Origin: Ulota crispa
Lineage: Eukaryota > Streptophyta > Bryopsida > Orthotrichales > Orthotrichaceae
Assembly (NCBI GenBank): GCA_963920765.1
Contig: OY987245.1
Location: forward strand, 24,816,727-24,880,726
Length of the DNA: 64,000 nt
Reading direction: 5' to 3'
Shown here: one piece after another, positions 31,900 to 45,700 of the stretch
Numbering within the stretch: position 1 is the stretch's first letter
How the letters are laid out: each line of letters begins with the position of its first letter
Translations under genes and position numbers: made by a program
Notes under the pieces: generated by a model
The model's database searches: none
What the model was told of the DNA's origin: nothing
What the model saw: the letters and a program-made list of their open reading frames with translations, nothing else

Positions 31900-34800
31900 G
31901 GAAAATTTAGCTAAAATTGGATCAAATGAATGATATACAGATATTCATCCACAAAACTTTGTATAAAAGCTACTTTCATCCAAAATTTGGTGAATTGGTA
32001 TTTTGCTCGAGAAGAATCTAACAATTTCATCGACTTTTTACACAAATCTTGTACTGTAACGGTAGCCAGCTCAAGTTCGAGGTAAGATTTATGTGGAAAT
32101 TTGCCAACAAATTAATCGCTGATCCTCACAACCTATCTCACAAAATGACAAAATGATTGGCATTAACTTAGAGCAGATTTCCATGTGCCGGCCCCTAGTT
32201 GCCAATGGATGGTAAAGCTTCCTACATTGGCAAACCAAAGATTTGTTGGTTGTTTTCATGTGAGTAGGAAGGAAACAAGCAAACTAGTTGAATTGTCTTC
32301 TTATTAACATATTTGAACTGTACTAAAATTTACAATGGGTTGCAATCAGAGCTTTAACTTCTCATTGCCTAGAGGAACAAAATCTGTCCTCCAAGAATTG
32401 AAAAGCATATTGTACAATTTGCAAATGTTGTTGATTTACTCTTAATTGAATTTGGAATTGAGTAGGGGTTATTTGAAATCATGCAATAGCATTTTATAAG
32501 TTACATGGATTGGTCAAACTTTGTGGTTTTGCATCATGCGCTTTTTAGAGTGACTTGAAGATGCCAATGGGAGACTGTTGGATTTGAAAGCTTACCAACA
32601 AACCACACTACAAGTCACTTGGTTACTTAATCATAGGTATTCTGAATTTTAGTTTCAAATTGCTTAGAGATGGTCTGCAATTGCACTATGAGAAGTTGTC
32701 AAGAAATTGAAAGTTGTTCAATCTACTCTACTCTCAAATCCTTTTGAAAAAAATTAAATTATCACAGGCAAATTTTGCTTTGCTATAAACCATGGAAGCA
32801 AAAAACAAACTAAAACTTCAAGAAGATATTGCAATCATATGTTATAAACTGCAAATCCATTAGAGCAAAATCCAGTTCAAATTGGATTATGCAAGCAGCG
32901 ACCACTAAGCATTGAATTGCAATGGTGAGTTCTTGTACAGCCTTGGAAATTGACAAGGTGAGCAATATGTTTTGACTACATGTTCTATATAGCTTTGACA
33001 CGCCTTTACAACTTAGGCAATGAGGGGTTTATAGAATCCCACAAGCGGTGTTTGTATCCAAAATTAGATATTTGATATATCATTGAAAATCTCTCGATAA
33101 CACTCACCAATGAGACATTTTAAGCTTCCCTTGGGTAAAAATTGCGCTTCTAATACCTACTCTAGTAAGTTGCATAATTGTGGTAACCATCTGCAACAAG
33201 TCAAATTTAAGTACACAATTTGGCCATTTCACAATAAACTATTACTCTTGAAAAATAATGCTTACTGGCTTGATTTGTCCTTTCATGCATGGGTATCATC
33301 TATCCATTGTTTAGACTTTGTGAACTTTATCAAAATTTGTTACTAGTGAGTGTGAGAGTTGGAAGTTTTGCTAAAGGATAGAACTCTTGAGTGATACACA
33401 TATCGCATGTAGAACTAAACTGAAACGAAAAGAAGCTTGACGCCTTTATTTTAGCTACAAGAAAGTTCATCTTCTTTTAATGATCAAAGGGAGAGGTTCA
33501 ACAAAAGGGGTTTCAGAAACCAAAAAAGATTTTCAAAATTTAATCCCTCCTTGATTTCTCAGAAAACCAAGATAGAATATCCAATGGTGTGATTGTTATC
33601 TTAGACTACAGGCCTACTTTTGAACACCTGGCTTTTTCATATTTGGTCAAAAGTTTAGGGCCGACCCCCTTTCTTGTGTTCTCCATTCATGGGATGCAAA
33701 AATTGTGTGTTCAACAATGATTTTCCAATGAAAGTCTGAGGTTGAAAAAAACGGCCATCAGCTAGTCTTAGGCTAATCATCGTTCTACATTGGGGTGCCT
33801 TGACTAGGGTTACAATTGGAGAAAGTCTACCTGGAGTTAGAATCTAGCAGTTTTAACTACTCACTGAACATAGTACTATCTTTTGCTTGGTGTAAAATCA
33901 TAACTTGTGATTACTATTGGAAGCATATAGATAAACACAATATTATATGGATTTGGAAATTGGACAATAAAAACAAAGCTCATTGAAAATCAGTTAAATG
34001 ATTAAAAAAACCCAATGTTAATCAACAAATATGGTAATGCGCACCAAATTTATAACCATGATTTTGCTTCTTAACCCATTAAAGTCTGTGGTCAATTTTG
34101 GGGGTGGGCAATCCTTTGTATGACCATTTGGGGGGAATTTTAAAACTATTGAATACAGATGTCTACCACAAATCTAACCGTATAAATGGAAGTATCTTGC
34201 AGGGTATAGTGTTATGCATCATGAATTATGCTCACTTTTTAGTTGTTATGATCATCTTTTTGCATTTATTGGTGTATTTTCAACCATACTCTTTTAGTTT
34301 TTTCAACTCTCTAGCCACATGCCACCTCAAATTGGCCTGGTTATTGTCCTAAACTCTTCACTTTCCAATTCCCTAAACATGTCCCCTTTGCCACATCATC
34401 AAATTCCTTAACATGCTCTCTCTACAAACTGAAAGAGTCAAAATCGACCAGGAACTGGTTGATTGGACCTTAATGGGTTAAGCGTGATTTGTTATCTCAC
34501 ATTATATTTATTTTTTGTCTTTTAGCTTGCTTTTCAATGAGCTCTATTTTGATAGTCTAACTTCCAAGTCCATATTTACTATGGTTACCAAATAGTTTGT
34601 TTATGCATTTCTAATGATAATGATCACAAGTTCAAATTTAACACCAAACACCATATTTGTTAATTTGGGAAAAACGGTACATTTTGGGACTTTCAAAATT
34701 TGAGGTGAAAGTTTGAGGTTATCACCTAAAACCGAGCTCAACATTTTTTTTTGTACACATGTCCTCACCTAAGAGGAGGAATTTGCGAGGGAAAAAATCT

Positions 34801-35273
34801 TAGTGGCTCAAATTGAATTTGATACCTTTGAATCTAATTTAAGGTAACTTTTTGGGTTTAAGGTGGAGTACAAAGTGGGACACTTGTTTTTCCCAAATTA
34901 ACGAATTTATTGGTCCAATAAAAAGATAGCATTATATCTACATTGAATATTGTATTTAGGTTGCCCCGCACTAATTTCTTGACATTTCACACAATATATT
35001 TATTTATTGTTGCTACAGTGATTTTCATCAAAAATTACTGCAACAAACAATTTTTAAAGGACTTATCAACAACAATGAAGCTATAAAAAGACAAACTAGC
35101 AGCTTTCAAGTCATTAACCATATGAAATCTAAGTATTTAGAGAGTTGCATGCACCTCCAAGTAGTCAAGCAATGAGTCATGAGGTAACTTGGCAAGGTAA
35201 GGCAACCTAATTGTCAAGGCAACCTAAATGTGATATTCAGCGTTGTGAATTTTTTAGAGAATCAAAAGAGCTC
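31900..35273. other. Gene-free spacer
   Basis: No gene is recognised in this 3.4 kb. It is AT-rich with short unsupported frames. The only structured item is the inverted-repeat element at 34659-34902. Confidence 0.45.
34659..34902. mobile_element. MITE with GTTAATTTGGGAAAAAC ends, copy 1
   Basis: The left end GTTAATTTGGGAAAAAC is the exact inverse of the right end GTTTTTCCCAAATTAAC. The internal text (GTACACATGTCCTCACCTAA, GAGGAGGAATTTGCGAGGGA) reappears in inverted orientation in the copy at 46968-47254, which proves a dispersed family. Confidence 0.78.
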
Positions 35274-35276
35274 TTA

Positions 35277-35708
35277 AAGCATCTCTAGCATTTCCCTCCT
35301 AGGGATTAATGAACTTCAAGCATGGATGATGAGTGCTCCAAACCCCTCAAGATACTCTCTTGGAACTCCATCCTAGCATGTCAAGCAACAACCCTTCAAA
35401 ACACTATTCATCCTAAGTTTAGAGCATTATACTATATTCCCCTTGATAATTGGTCAAATGATTATTTATAGACCAAATTTGATGTACAATAGTAAAGAGC
35501 TAGAATTCTAAGGGCTCTTCAAAAAAAAGTATGTTCACACTTGGTGTTAGGAGAAGTGTTAGCAAAGGAAAATTAGATGTATTTGGACACGCCTTTAGAG
35601 TACATTCATGTTGCTAATATCCCTCCTAACACCAAGTGTGAACATACCCATAGATGAATATCTTGAGACTTAAAGTTTCAAGTTTGAAATGCAACGCTAG
35701 AGATGCTC
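35277..35708. mobile_element. PIF/Harbinger-type MITE with an inner 25-bp hairpin
   Basis: The outer ends are AAGCATCTCTAGC and, as reverse complement of the right end, GAGCATCTCTAGC, flanked by TTA on both sides (35274-35276 and 35709-35711). Inside, 35529-35553 and 35623-35647 are perfect 25-bp inverted repeats (TATGTTCACACTTGGTGTTA core) around a 69-base loop. The inner pair may be a nested, separate insertion. Confidence 0.68.
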
Positions 35709-35711
35709 TTA

Positions 35712-37619
35712 CTTTCTGCCCTTCAAACAACCTATCAAATATTATGAGGTAATAAGAAAAAAGATGATCTTCCAAATGCACTATTGGCTCAACATTTACT
35801 AATCAGAATATCTACTCAAGCATCTAAGGGTGCATATTGAAAAAAGTATCACTCCATGGCATTTTTTTCTTATGTCTAGTAACAGGACATTTGCAAAATT
35901 GAGCTCAGTGGCTAAACTTAACTATTCATAACAACAATGTTGTATTTCAATTTTTTGTTGAAAATTGTTTAGTGCTCTTAGCAATTTCAACAATATTATT
36001 TTTAACCCTTAAGCGCCAGGGTGGGTCATCGTGGGTACATGGGGCCACGTGTATACCCGGGGACAATTTTTGTCCCTGTCGACACTTAAGGGTTAAAATA
36101 TTGTTTTGAAATATATAAACCGGTGTAAGTGGCAAGACTCATAACGCGTATTCCCTTTAAAGGGAACTTGAGTTTTTTTAGGAAATTGTGGTGCAAGTTC
36201 GTGACTCTGTAAACAACAAACTCATATCAGGCCTTAGGCCCACTTTCAGGTTGGCCAAATTCATAGTTTGGAGGGTCGTCAATTGGGCCCAGTTCTGGTT
36301 GTGTTATAATATAAAACCCTCATACCTAATAATAGGCTTGCTTTCAAATCATCAAATTATGCCCATGTTCTTAAATTAAGTTAACACGTTTCTGATGATC
36401 CAAATTTTCGGACTTGGACTTGATATTTGGCACCAAAATTTTGTCATAGGAACAACCTTGTCATAAGCAAGATCAATTGGACCAACTATCAATATATAAC
36501 CTTATTTGAGTAATCCCACTTATCCACTTTGATGGTTCATGAACTAGGCTAACAATTGAGCCCTAGTATAGAGTGGCCCCAAGTAGAAGCATTGCCGGGG
36601 ATATCATTGCCTTGTCAAAAAATACTACCCATACGCAAAATTCATAGTACATTTTTGGTTGCAGGAAATAAATACAACAACTGGTCAAAATTATTGCTTG
36701 AGGAAAGAGACTACGTTATCATTAAGCCTGAAGTCAATCTTTCTCTAGAAATTACAAAGTGAACAGAAGAGTAGGGTTAGAGTTAGTGTTAGGACCAAGT
36801 TGTAGATACGATACAACAGTCTTTACAAAGTCGACATTTCTCAAAGGAAAGTACTGTACCATCATGAACAGATATCTTCAACAACTGCCACTTCACGGAA
36901 TAGAGGACCACCATTGATAATGAAGTAAAATCCACACTCAGGGGTTTAGGGTTTAAGCTCGTTCTTCATGGCAAAAATAATGAAAACTTAAATAAAGAGA
37001 AGAAATCAAAACACTATTCATAGGCTGTCTAAATCTACACCCTAACTGAACATTCAGCAGTAAGTAGCTATTTTAATATCTAGATTCATTAGAGTATACT
37101 GGATCATGCTCGCTTATTAGCTATCCTACCTTGTCATTATTTACGGAAGTAAGCTCCAGTTTAGTCCGTTCCGTAGAAACCCATAGTTGGATCCAATCAA
37201 TGCAGCCCTGTGCTGCTGCACCTTCTTATATCTCACTAATGAATCAATTCACATTTTACATGTCCAATAGACCACCAAGTAATCGCACAGACCCGGACTC
37301 CTCATCGTAGTTATCTTTGTCTTATCCTACGCCTTTGGTGCTCAAGCTGTAACAACCAAGCCATATTACAATACACGCTCTGCACCACACTAAGAACCAT
37401 ACTGGGAAATGGCCTCCCAAAATAGTCCCAAGAGGTTGGAGCAGCTGATGAATAGGCAATGTTTGAACTAATTCCGAACTAACTAACTAGCAAGGCCAGC
37501 CATTGAGAAAGGTAATCTTAAAAACCCTCCCCATCACATAGGACCACAAGTTTGACTGTTTCACATTCCATCATGAAAAGATTCCAACACCTACAATTTT
37601 ACACCCCAATTCAGAAACG
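35712..37619. other. Spacer downstream of the sorting nexin gene
   Basis: No gene is recognised. It contains the small fold-back element at 36002-36096. The part nearest 37619 is likely the 3' UTR of the minus-strand sorting nexin gene. Confidence 0.4.
36002..36096. mobile_element. Fold-back element with TTAACCCTTAAG ends
   Basis: TTAACCCTTAAG at 36002 is the inverse of CTTAAGGGTTAA ending at 36096. The symmetry continues outward as AACAATATT on the left and AATATTGTT on the right. The GC-rich 70-bp centre contrasts with the AT-rich surroundings. Confidence 0.65.
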
Positions 37620-40600
37620 TCACGTATATGCATCTCCTTCCCTTGGCAGCGATGGAGAATTCAGTCCAGGAAGAAGAGTGCCCCATGTGTCAGCTGTAGA
37701 CAAGGCAAGCTGGGCTTGGGCACGAGCAAAATCTTGGAGGACAATACCCAGATCGTTGGTTTTGCCTTCCTGAAATCGTACCATATCCTGATTCATCAAG
37801 TTGACTATTTTCTGATACCGCGATTGAGACTCTTCACACTGAACCTTACTCTGCCCGTATCCAAAAACCACTCGTCAGTAGGTTTTCTTTGAACTCGTCC
37901 GGATAGAACCTCCATTACCTAGTATTACATGATTGGTAATCTAGTATCTATAAAAACCAAAGCAAAGCCAACGAAAATAACAAAAATGGATGCTTGAAAA
38001 TCAATACAACTTCATCGACACTCACAATATGCAAATCTGTCTCCATATCTCCAGCCTTGTCAGGACGCAATAGCTTGAGTTTCTCTCTGCAGTACAACAT
38101 CACAAGGAGCCATCAGAAACAAGCGATGCGGTGCGATTCAGACTGAAAAGATTCTGGATGGTCGTTCACGGAATGCTCTTAAGATCCAAATACTTCCATG
38201 CTTCACGATCACTTCTAAACAAACCATCACAACTATCCTGCGATAGACCGCAAGTTGAGTCAAAAGTTACAGTAAAGCACTCCTGAAGTTTAAGTTGAAA
38301 AGAACTTACAAACTGAGATTTTTCAAAGAGTAAGCCTCCGAAAGCTCTTGATGTTCTCGATATGCCTGAGCTCTATCTGTCATCGCCACCTGCACCCAGA
38401 AAAGACCATAAACTATAAATAGCATAGAATAGAAGTGCACATGAACAGAGCGGAAACTTTGAGCAACACATCGCTTTCTTGTGAGCAAAAACGAAAGGCA
38501 AGTAAGGTGGGACGTCTAGAAGTGCCCTAAACCTGCCCTTCATCAATATTGCTCATATAATTAGGACAAAATTAGTAACTATGAGGTGTCACAATGGTGC
38601 TTTCATTGCATATTGGTAAACATACATGAACGGTCTTAGGTGAGGAATGAGATGAAATTAGGCTGAATACTGTTTATTTTACAAACTGCTTGTACTTATG
38701 CTATTAGATATGAACAATTAGGTTAACCAGCCAAAACTCAGAGTTGATTTGAAAATGTGTGCAACAATATCCTAAAAAAATAGGTGCAATGTGAGACTAT
38801 GTAGTTCACATTAGATGCGTCGTCATTTATGAGGTTCCCAAGATTTATTAAAGGATAATAGTGAACTATATTTGCCTCCACACAAATGCAAATAGAGGCC
38901 TAAAGGATGCCTAGAGGATGCTTAGAGGTTGCCAGAGGTTGCAGATTCTAGAAATTCATAACTAACTCCAATACACGTGACCCGTTACACATATGCAAAT
39001 GGATGCACAAAGGTTGCCGACTTTGGAAATTCATAGGAATTCCACAAGAGTCCAAAAAATGTGAAAAATCATGGGTCAGATGCAACTTCCTTTTGTTTTT
39101 CAAGAAGTTTACCATAAAATCACTTAAGGGTCCAGCGCCCAAGAAAAGGGAATCAGTGCTTAGGACGTTTAATGGACATCCAGCCTTATATCTGAAGAAA
39201 AATTTGGACAAGTAGGGTATAACAGAAAAAAAGGGCCAAAAGATATGTAACCTGCACTTAAAAAGGAGCAGAGATTTCAGATGTACCTTGATATTTTGAA
39301 CAACTCCTACATACTCCTTCAATGGTTCTTCAAACTGAAGTAGCAGATCTAATCCCTAATTCAAATTTTCCGCCCAGCAAACCAAAAAACACATCAACAG
39401 TGTGCAAGGCCATCATCCCTCATCATGATGAAAATAAATTAGCAAGACCAGCTGAAAGTCTTCATCCACGAGCAACATTCTGAATTTGGATATTGAACTA
39501 ATTCACAGACTTCGTGCAGCGACCATAAGCGGAGACTTCGAAAGAGCCAACATAATAAACTCTGTTTTGGTCACCGTGATCATTATCAAGTGTTTGCCCA
39601 GCACGTAGCATTGACTTGCACTCCATACCATGACAATACTAACAAAGCCTTTTCATGAATAATATAACATGACGCAGAAAGTTGCATATTCAAAGATGGA
39701 AGCTGTTAGAGCAGATTCCAGATCATCTAAAGCCCAAAATCCAAGTGAATATGTTCCGTATCCAAATATCAAAACCCCAAAAATAGAAATGGCACAAAAC
39801 TCAACTGATTACCTGCTTCTGCTGTGTCGCAGATAATTCCTCCGCACGTTCGGCAATATCACCAAGCGCCTGCTTTAATGGACCGCTTTCACATTGACTA
39901 AGAAGTTTCATTGCTCTGCCAAAATCCGCCAAAAGCTTACCTGATTCTGCAGCCATAAGAACAAAAAGTCAACATTTGACTTGAGGATACAAACGGCACG
40001 CACATGTGCCTTATTACTAGTTCGCTACACTGGTATAATTACCAACAGCAGGTGTTTCAAGAAAAGTGCAGGAGTTAACAAAGAGCACATAGAATTCAGA
40101 TACCTCTTTGCCGTTTCACTAATCTCATGGAATGGCGTTGTGCCTCAGCGAGATGATCCTCGAGCTCTACAACATAATTCTTCAACTTCTCGTATTCGGG
40201 ATCCGTTTCCTCCACCACCTTCTCCTTCCTCATAACTACATCACTTACTCTTGATTGGACATCCTGCAAGAGAGTTAACGACTATTACAGCATACGTACT
40301 GAACCCAATACCAGATGAAGAACTTCACGGCTACAAAATGACAGCATCCAAGCACATCCCAACATGTAGATTACCTTCAACATCTGCATAAAATCACTTG
40401 GTTTTTTCTTGAAAACATTGCTTTCAGTTGCTCTGGTCTTTTCCATGGTCTGCATCGTTTAAGCATCACCAAGGACAATAAGGTCGACATTAAAAAAACG
40501 CCACTGAAGAAATCTGGACCTGACAAATGAGAGCAGGACAGCAGTTCTAAACAACCCCAAAACGTACAATATACAGCCTGTCCACCAGCTAGAGTGTTCT

Positions 40601-41515
40601 AAAACTTTTCTAGAAGTGTAATAACGGACCAGCAATCAAATCCAAATGGGGGCATGAGTGCCCATCTTTTACCTCACCAATAGCACAGCACGAGATATTA
40701 CTACTAAAAATCAAAACCTTCACAGAACCTACCCAGATCTCCTCATCGGCCTGCAAAAAATTCTTCAGGTCTTCACTCTTGCGCAGTTCAGGATGCGCAG
40801 TAACGCGGTTGAGAAACACGTCCAAGGCTTTTCTCCGAACCTCGATAAACTCGGCAGTAAAACGAAATTTTTCTGCAATGAACAGAATTGAGATTAAAAC
40901 AGGAAGACACCATGTTTTCATTCTACCTGTAAGACAGTGTCCTAAACCAAACCAAATCAAACCAGAGAGCTATGCATAGGGTGACTGAACCTCACCAACA
41001 GCATTTTTTCCAGGCAGAGAAGGAATGATAGCGCCTTTATAACACTCTACCAGTCTCTCATAAAGCCATACGAAGTCGCTAAACCTCCGTATCACGATTT
41101 TCTCTGTTTCTCGGAAGTCTTGCATATTTGTCTGTAGACTCCAAAGGAATTCGTGTCATCAAATTTCCATCATCTGTTTTATTATCGACGATCTCTGCTC
41201 AACAATTGGAAAACGCCTGCTAATAAAGGAACAGCTTACTATCGTAACAACATTAAACCTCAATAGATACTTAGATCCAGGCATGTAACTTGGTGAATAA
41301 CACTAAAATTTAAAACGCAACACCAGTGAACGATGACGTACTTTAGTGCTGACACGGTATGAGATGTAGGCTTGCATGCCTGTTCCCATTTTCACAGGCT
41401 CCGTCACAGAGACGGACAAGAAGGGTGGATCCGATCCAACACCCGACATTGCGCTCTGCTCTCTCTGCACACGAACGAAAATCTGATTCTCATCAGGAAT
41501 TGCCTCCTCCTCCAT
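37620..41515 (-). CDS. SNX1: Sorting nexin 1 (PX-BAR protein)
   Basis: Ten exons on the minus strand with matching phase are proposed: 41342-41515, 40996-41131, 40733-40872, 40375-40449, 40104-40263, 39813-39946, 39287-39355, 38310-38389, 38026-38086 and 37620-37850. They give 419 residues, close to the usual length of about 400. The PX domain is at residues about 30-150: FLSVSVTEPVKMGTGMQAYI, then EKIVIRRFSDFVWLYERL with the phosphoinositide-binding RR(F)S signature, then IIPSLPGK and KFRFTAEFIE. The rest is the helical BAR domain (YEKLKNYVVELEDHLAEAQR, LLQFEEPLKEYVG, FARAQAQLALSTADTW). SNX1 binds PI3P on endosomes and acts with SNX2 and the retromer in vacuolar-sorting and PIN recycling. 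The first ATG is in an acidic leader (MEEEAIPDENQIF), and the 5' UTR may hold an intron. The gene is head-to-head with the F-box gene. Confidence 0.93.
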
Positions 41516-42708
41516 CGGACTTGGAAATTCACCAGTTCCTATTCATTAAGCACATACACTAATCGCAATCGACAAAGCGTCAATTAGGGTAAAACACACG
41601 ATCCAATGCAATTATGTCTAGAGCTTTGGATTGCATCCAAACCTTGAATACAGTACAATTTCATGGAGATTACCATAATATGACGTACATTCACCATTTT
41701 TCATGATGTAAGAGTATTTCAAGACTCAGAAGCAAGGAAAAACCTAAATGACGAATAGCGTACCCTAATTGAATGTAGTGTTGCCACAGCTCGGAAAAAT
41801 AGTCAAAAACTTCAAATCCGGGGCAAGGGCGTGCAGAAAACCATTCCAGTAAACGAGCACAAGCGGAGAGCTTACCAGATTAGTACCAGACTTGAAAAAG
41901 AAGGGTTTGGGGTTTGGACGGGAAGCTCGTCAGCGCACGAGCTTGAGCAGTCCTTTGTCTTCCCTCGGAGACGTGCAGAGAGTCCCCGGACTTGTTGTGC
42001 ACTCTTCGTGGACAGAGCCTCTGATTCATCCATTATTGTATCTATCTGGATGAATGTGTGACAGCAATACCAGTTCTCATCCTAACACGTCATAGATTGA
42101 ATTTGAGTTGGGAGACGGTCACGAGGGGGCTGTTCCCATTCATGGTCTTAGAGTAGGGGCGTGGAACCGTGGCTCTACGGTGGGACCGGGCCACGGAATT
42201 GCGGGAGGGGAAGAATGACGACGACGAAGACGACAAAGAGCACTCGAGGAGGCAATGCAGAGCAGGCTGAGAGCGCGCCACAGCCTGCTTTCAAGCTTTT
42301 TCAATTCGTCCTGTCCGGCAAAGCGCCGTTGTTGTGTTTTCCGCAGCCCGACCACATTCCGCTCTCTCTCTTTCTGGCTCTCTCTCTCGCTTTTTTGGCT
42401 TCTGCGGCCCTCTGCCTTTCTCTTAAGTTACTGCGTCTGTAAGCCTGCTTCGCACCTTCGTCGTCGCCATCACAACCTTCCGACTCCATGTCCTCATTTC
42501 TCCTTCCCTCCGTGACTGTTACCTTGGCACATTTGCATTCCCATTCCTCACCACGTTACCTCGATCACTCGCACCGGCGACTGGCTTTCTTCCCACTGTC
42601 CCGTTGTGCTTGTCATTCACTCGGGTTGTCCGCTTACAGGTAGGGATGTTCCCTTGCTACATTTTGCCTGGAAGAGTGGTCCAGCGGAGTACCTGAAGGC
42701 AGGAAGTA
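41516..42708. promoter_or_regulatory. Shared divergent promoter region of SNX1 and the F-box gene
   Basis: The 1.19 kb between the two ATGs must hold both 5' UTRs and promoters. The half next to the F-box gene is CT-rich (42355-42400, CTCTCTCT runs), as is common in plant leaders. No diagnostic TATA box was assigned. Confidence 0.5.
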
Positions 42709-45700
42709 ATGGAGCAAGTGTCGGACGAGGTCAACGGGGCTCAACAGCTCGATGTTGTGAACCTTATCTTTCGGCATTTGGCGGAACCGAAGGATGTCTT
42801 GGCTGCTGCTGCCGTTTGCAGGTTCGCGTCTGTCTCCCTCTCCCTCCCTGCGTGCAGATTCGATGCCTGACTTTCCTTATACCTCTGCACTGGCATCTGA
42901 TCGAATAACGTTATCTGGATTGTCCGTTTATCAGTCAGCGAATCTTGGAATATTAAATTCAAACGATGGAAGAATTCTTCCTCACTCTGCCTTTTAGGGC
43001 ATGTCCGTAGAACTGATACCTGGCACACGACGATAACCAGTGACATTCTCGACTGCATTTCTCTCTGCGGTTCCTAGCAGTGCTTGAGCTTCGAGAAACG
43101 CCACATGGTGGCTTCTGAGTGTCAATATGATCTCTCTTCTTGATCAATTTTGGTGTGAAGTCCAATTTCTTAGAAGAAGGAAAAAAAGATAAATACCTGT
43201 GCATTGATGACTGTGACGAAGAGTTTGAGGACTCGCAGGACGTGGAGAGCAGCAGCCACAGATGTGTCGCAGCTTCGGTTGTGGCAATACGACGACGATG
43301 TATCGACGGCAGCAGGAATAAAGTCTTCTGCCACTCCCATGCAGCCAAAGACTCCCCTTCCAAAGCATTGGGTGAATCCGACAACTCACTCCCCGTTCTC
43401 CTCTTTTAAGACTCCAAAGAGCCTGGCGATGCTGGCCGCACCCTCGCCCATCCGCTCTCTTCTATGGCCTCATGATCGCTTGACTGATGGCAACGTAGCG
43501 GTTCCTAATGCAGAAGAGAGCGGACCCTCCCCTCGAACTCCTTCTCCGGTGCAGCCAATTGCGCCCGGTGAGTCGTTCTTAGACATCGTCGTGGCCCAGA
43601 TGGCCATTGGAAAGTGAGTACCTCTCCTGAAATTCTCATTGGCTTAGTGGTAGCTCAGGCTTCAAGTTCTTAGGCAGTTGTAAGAGTCCTATGATACTCT
43701 CTTCTGTTTGTGAAGATGTTATAAAAAAGACTCTTCCGAGATGTTGTTCTTTCGTGTCTTTATTAAGAGCCGCTGCCAAAGGTGTTGAATACCATATGTT
43801 CTCAGGATAACACCGTAAGAGAAGACAACTGATAACTGGATACAAATTCAGGTTCATTGGAGATGTCGACATCAGCTCCTCTCGACTGAATGACAAAAGC
43901 TTGCAGTGAGTCGTCTTTTTGTTCCAAAACTCTTGTGCTTACAATACTTGTGAAGCTTGTGCCGGATTAGCTTCTCATGTTGCTTTTGTATTTTAGACAT
44001 AGTATTGGCATGGTGGTTGCAGGTATAGTCTTTAGTGGTTGTTCTATGGAGGCACTACAATATGCAACTTTCTATTCTCCAAGTTCTAATTTGTCAAATG
44101 AACGTTCCGCTTCCTAAGTGCTGATGAATCTTATGTTTGCTTCTGTAGAACCATCTTCAAGAGTTGTCCTCGCCTTCACACACTTCGCTTGCAACATTTG
44201 TGTGTACCTTCGATGTACCCGTGTAACTCCTTTGACTTAGGGCCCTCTCCTTTGAGAGTTGGAGACGCCGGGCCGGACAAATATGTGCTTCCACCTGTTC
44301 TAAGCTGCGGTTGTGGGCAGCTATCAGAGAAGGGGTTTGCAGCAGTGCGATGGCATTGTTCTGAACTCAGTTCTGTCACACTTGTACTTCAAGTACGTAA
44401 TTATCGACACTGCTTTCCTAGTTGTTTGAGTTTGGTAGTTTGTTTGTTTGGCGTGGGTGACTTTCTCTGCTAAAGCCCATGCAAGTACAGGCAAGAGAAA
44501 GATGTACGAAGGAACATTATTGGCTACTATTGGCCTCAAGCGCACTTCATACTCGTAAAGTTTTTGGTCCTCTGGAAGTTATAAGGGGTTTAAATTCTCG
44601 GGTCAAACTGGTAGCGGTGATAGAAGTGCTTGTTGATTTCTGTTGTGAGAATTCATATCGCTGGCATACTTAATTTGTGGCTCTTTTTTATTGCTGCCTG
44701 TACTTTGGGAACTTAGCCACTGGCCAGTCTAGCCTGTCCTTTCTTGCTACCATGTCTTACAATGTTTTGATGGGATGTGATAATAGCACGTCATTTCCAA
44801 GAAAGTTCATCGGCAGGTGTTGACTGAGCTGGGAGCTCTTCCAAAACTGCACACTCTTTCTGTGGAGTTGCGCATGCCGTAAGTGACTGCGCCTTGTCTT
44901 CACATACCTTAAAAATCTTCATTTCATCCTTCTTCTTTTGCGGTGTCCACAATTTCTTGGTAATTTCAGTGCATGGGAAGAACTTTTGCTACTCAAACTT
45001 TGTTGTATTCTAATTTGTGCTGCTCTGATTTTGGCTGAATCCTCTGTTTGCGTCTGACTGCTAGTTGGTATGGGCAGATCATTTGGACAGTCTGTAAAAT
45101 CGCAGCTTATTTGGCAGGAGCACACACATTGTACAGATAAGGTCTGGAACTTCTCCATTGTATGAACATCTTTCTGCTACTCGAGGGATCTTTTTGGTTA
45201 GGATCGTCGTTGGTAACGCCTAAACGCCATAGATAAAAACTGAAAAACGCATTGGAAGCTCATAGTTAATAATGGTAACATACTTTCAAAGTGTCACATA
45301 TGCTGTTTTTTTCTTTCTATTAATATATTTCCTCACCTTTTTTGAATGTTACTTTTCCATTTTTTGCTTCCTAAATGATTCATGTGAAATGCTATGGACA
45401 TGGAGCAGCAGCCAATTTTGGTCATTTAAGCACTCAGGGTTAAGGTGGACAAACCCTGACTCAGAATCTGATTTGAATAATGCGATATGCAGGAACTCTT
45501 AGCTTTATTAAATGCAGGGCCACCTCCACTAAGTGCTTTGGCCCTTAATCGCTGTGATCTTACGGAGTCTTCAATCTCTGCCCTTGCAACTGCGTGCCCT
45601 AATCTTGAGGTATCTATTTTCTCTATTCTACTACGCCTTCCATCTATTTGCAGCAATTATTCTGGAGGCTCCAAGTAGAGTTTGCTATCGATGGAATCTA

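Noticed and set aside
42090-42515. Overlapping frames on both strands upstream of the F-box gene
   Set aside because: CT-rich leader sequence; compositions are low-complexity and no frame links to an exon.
42994-43100. Alternative second exon of the F-box gene (HVRRTDTWHTT frame)
   Set aside because: It does not fit the phase of exon 1, whereas 43239 gives the expected VCRTWR F-box continuation.
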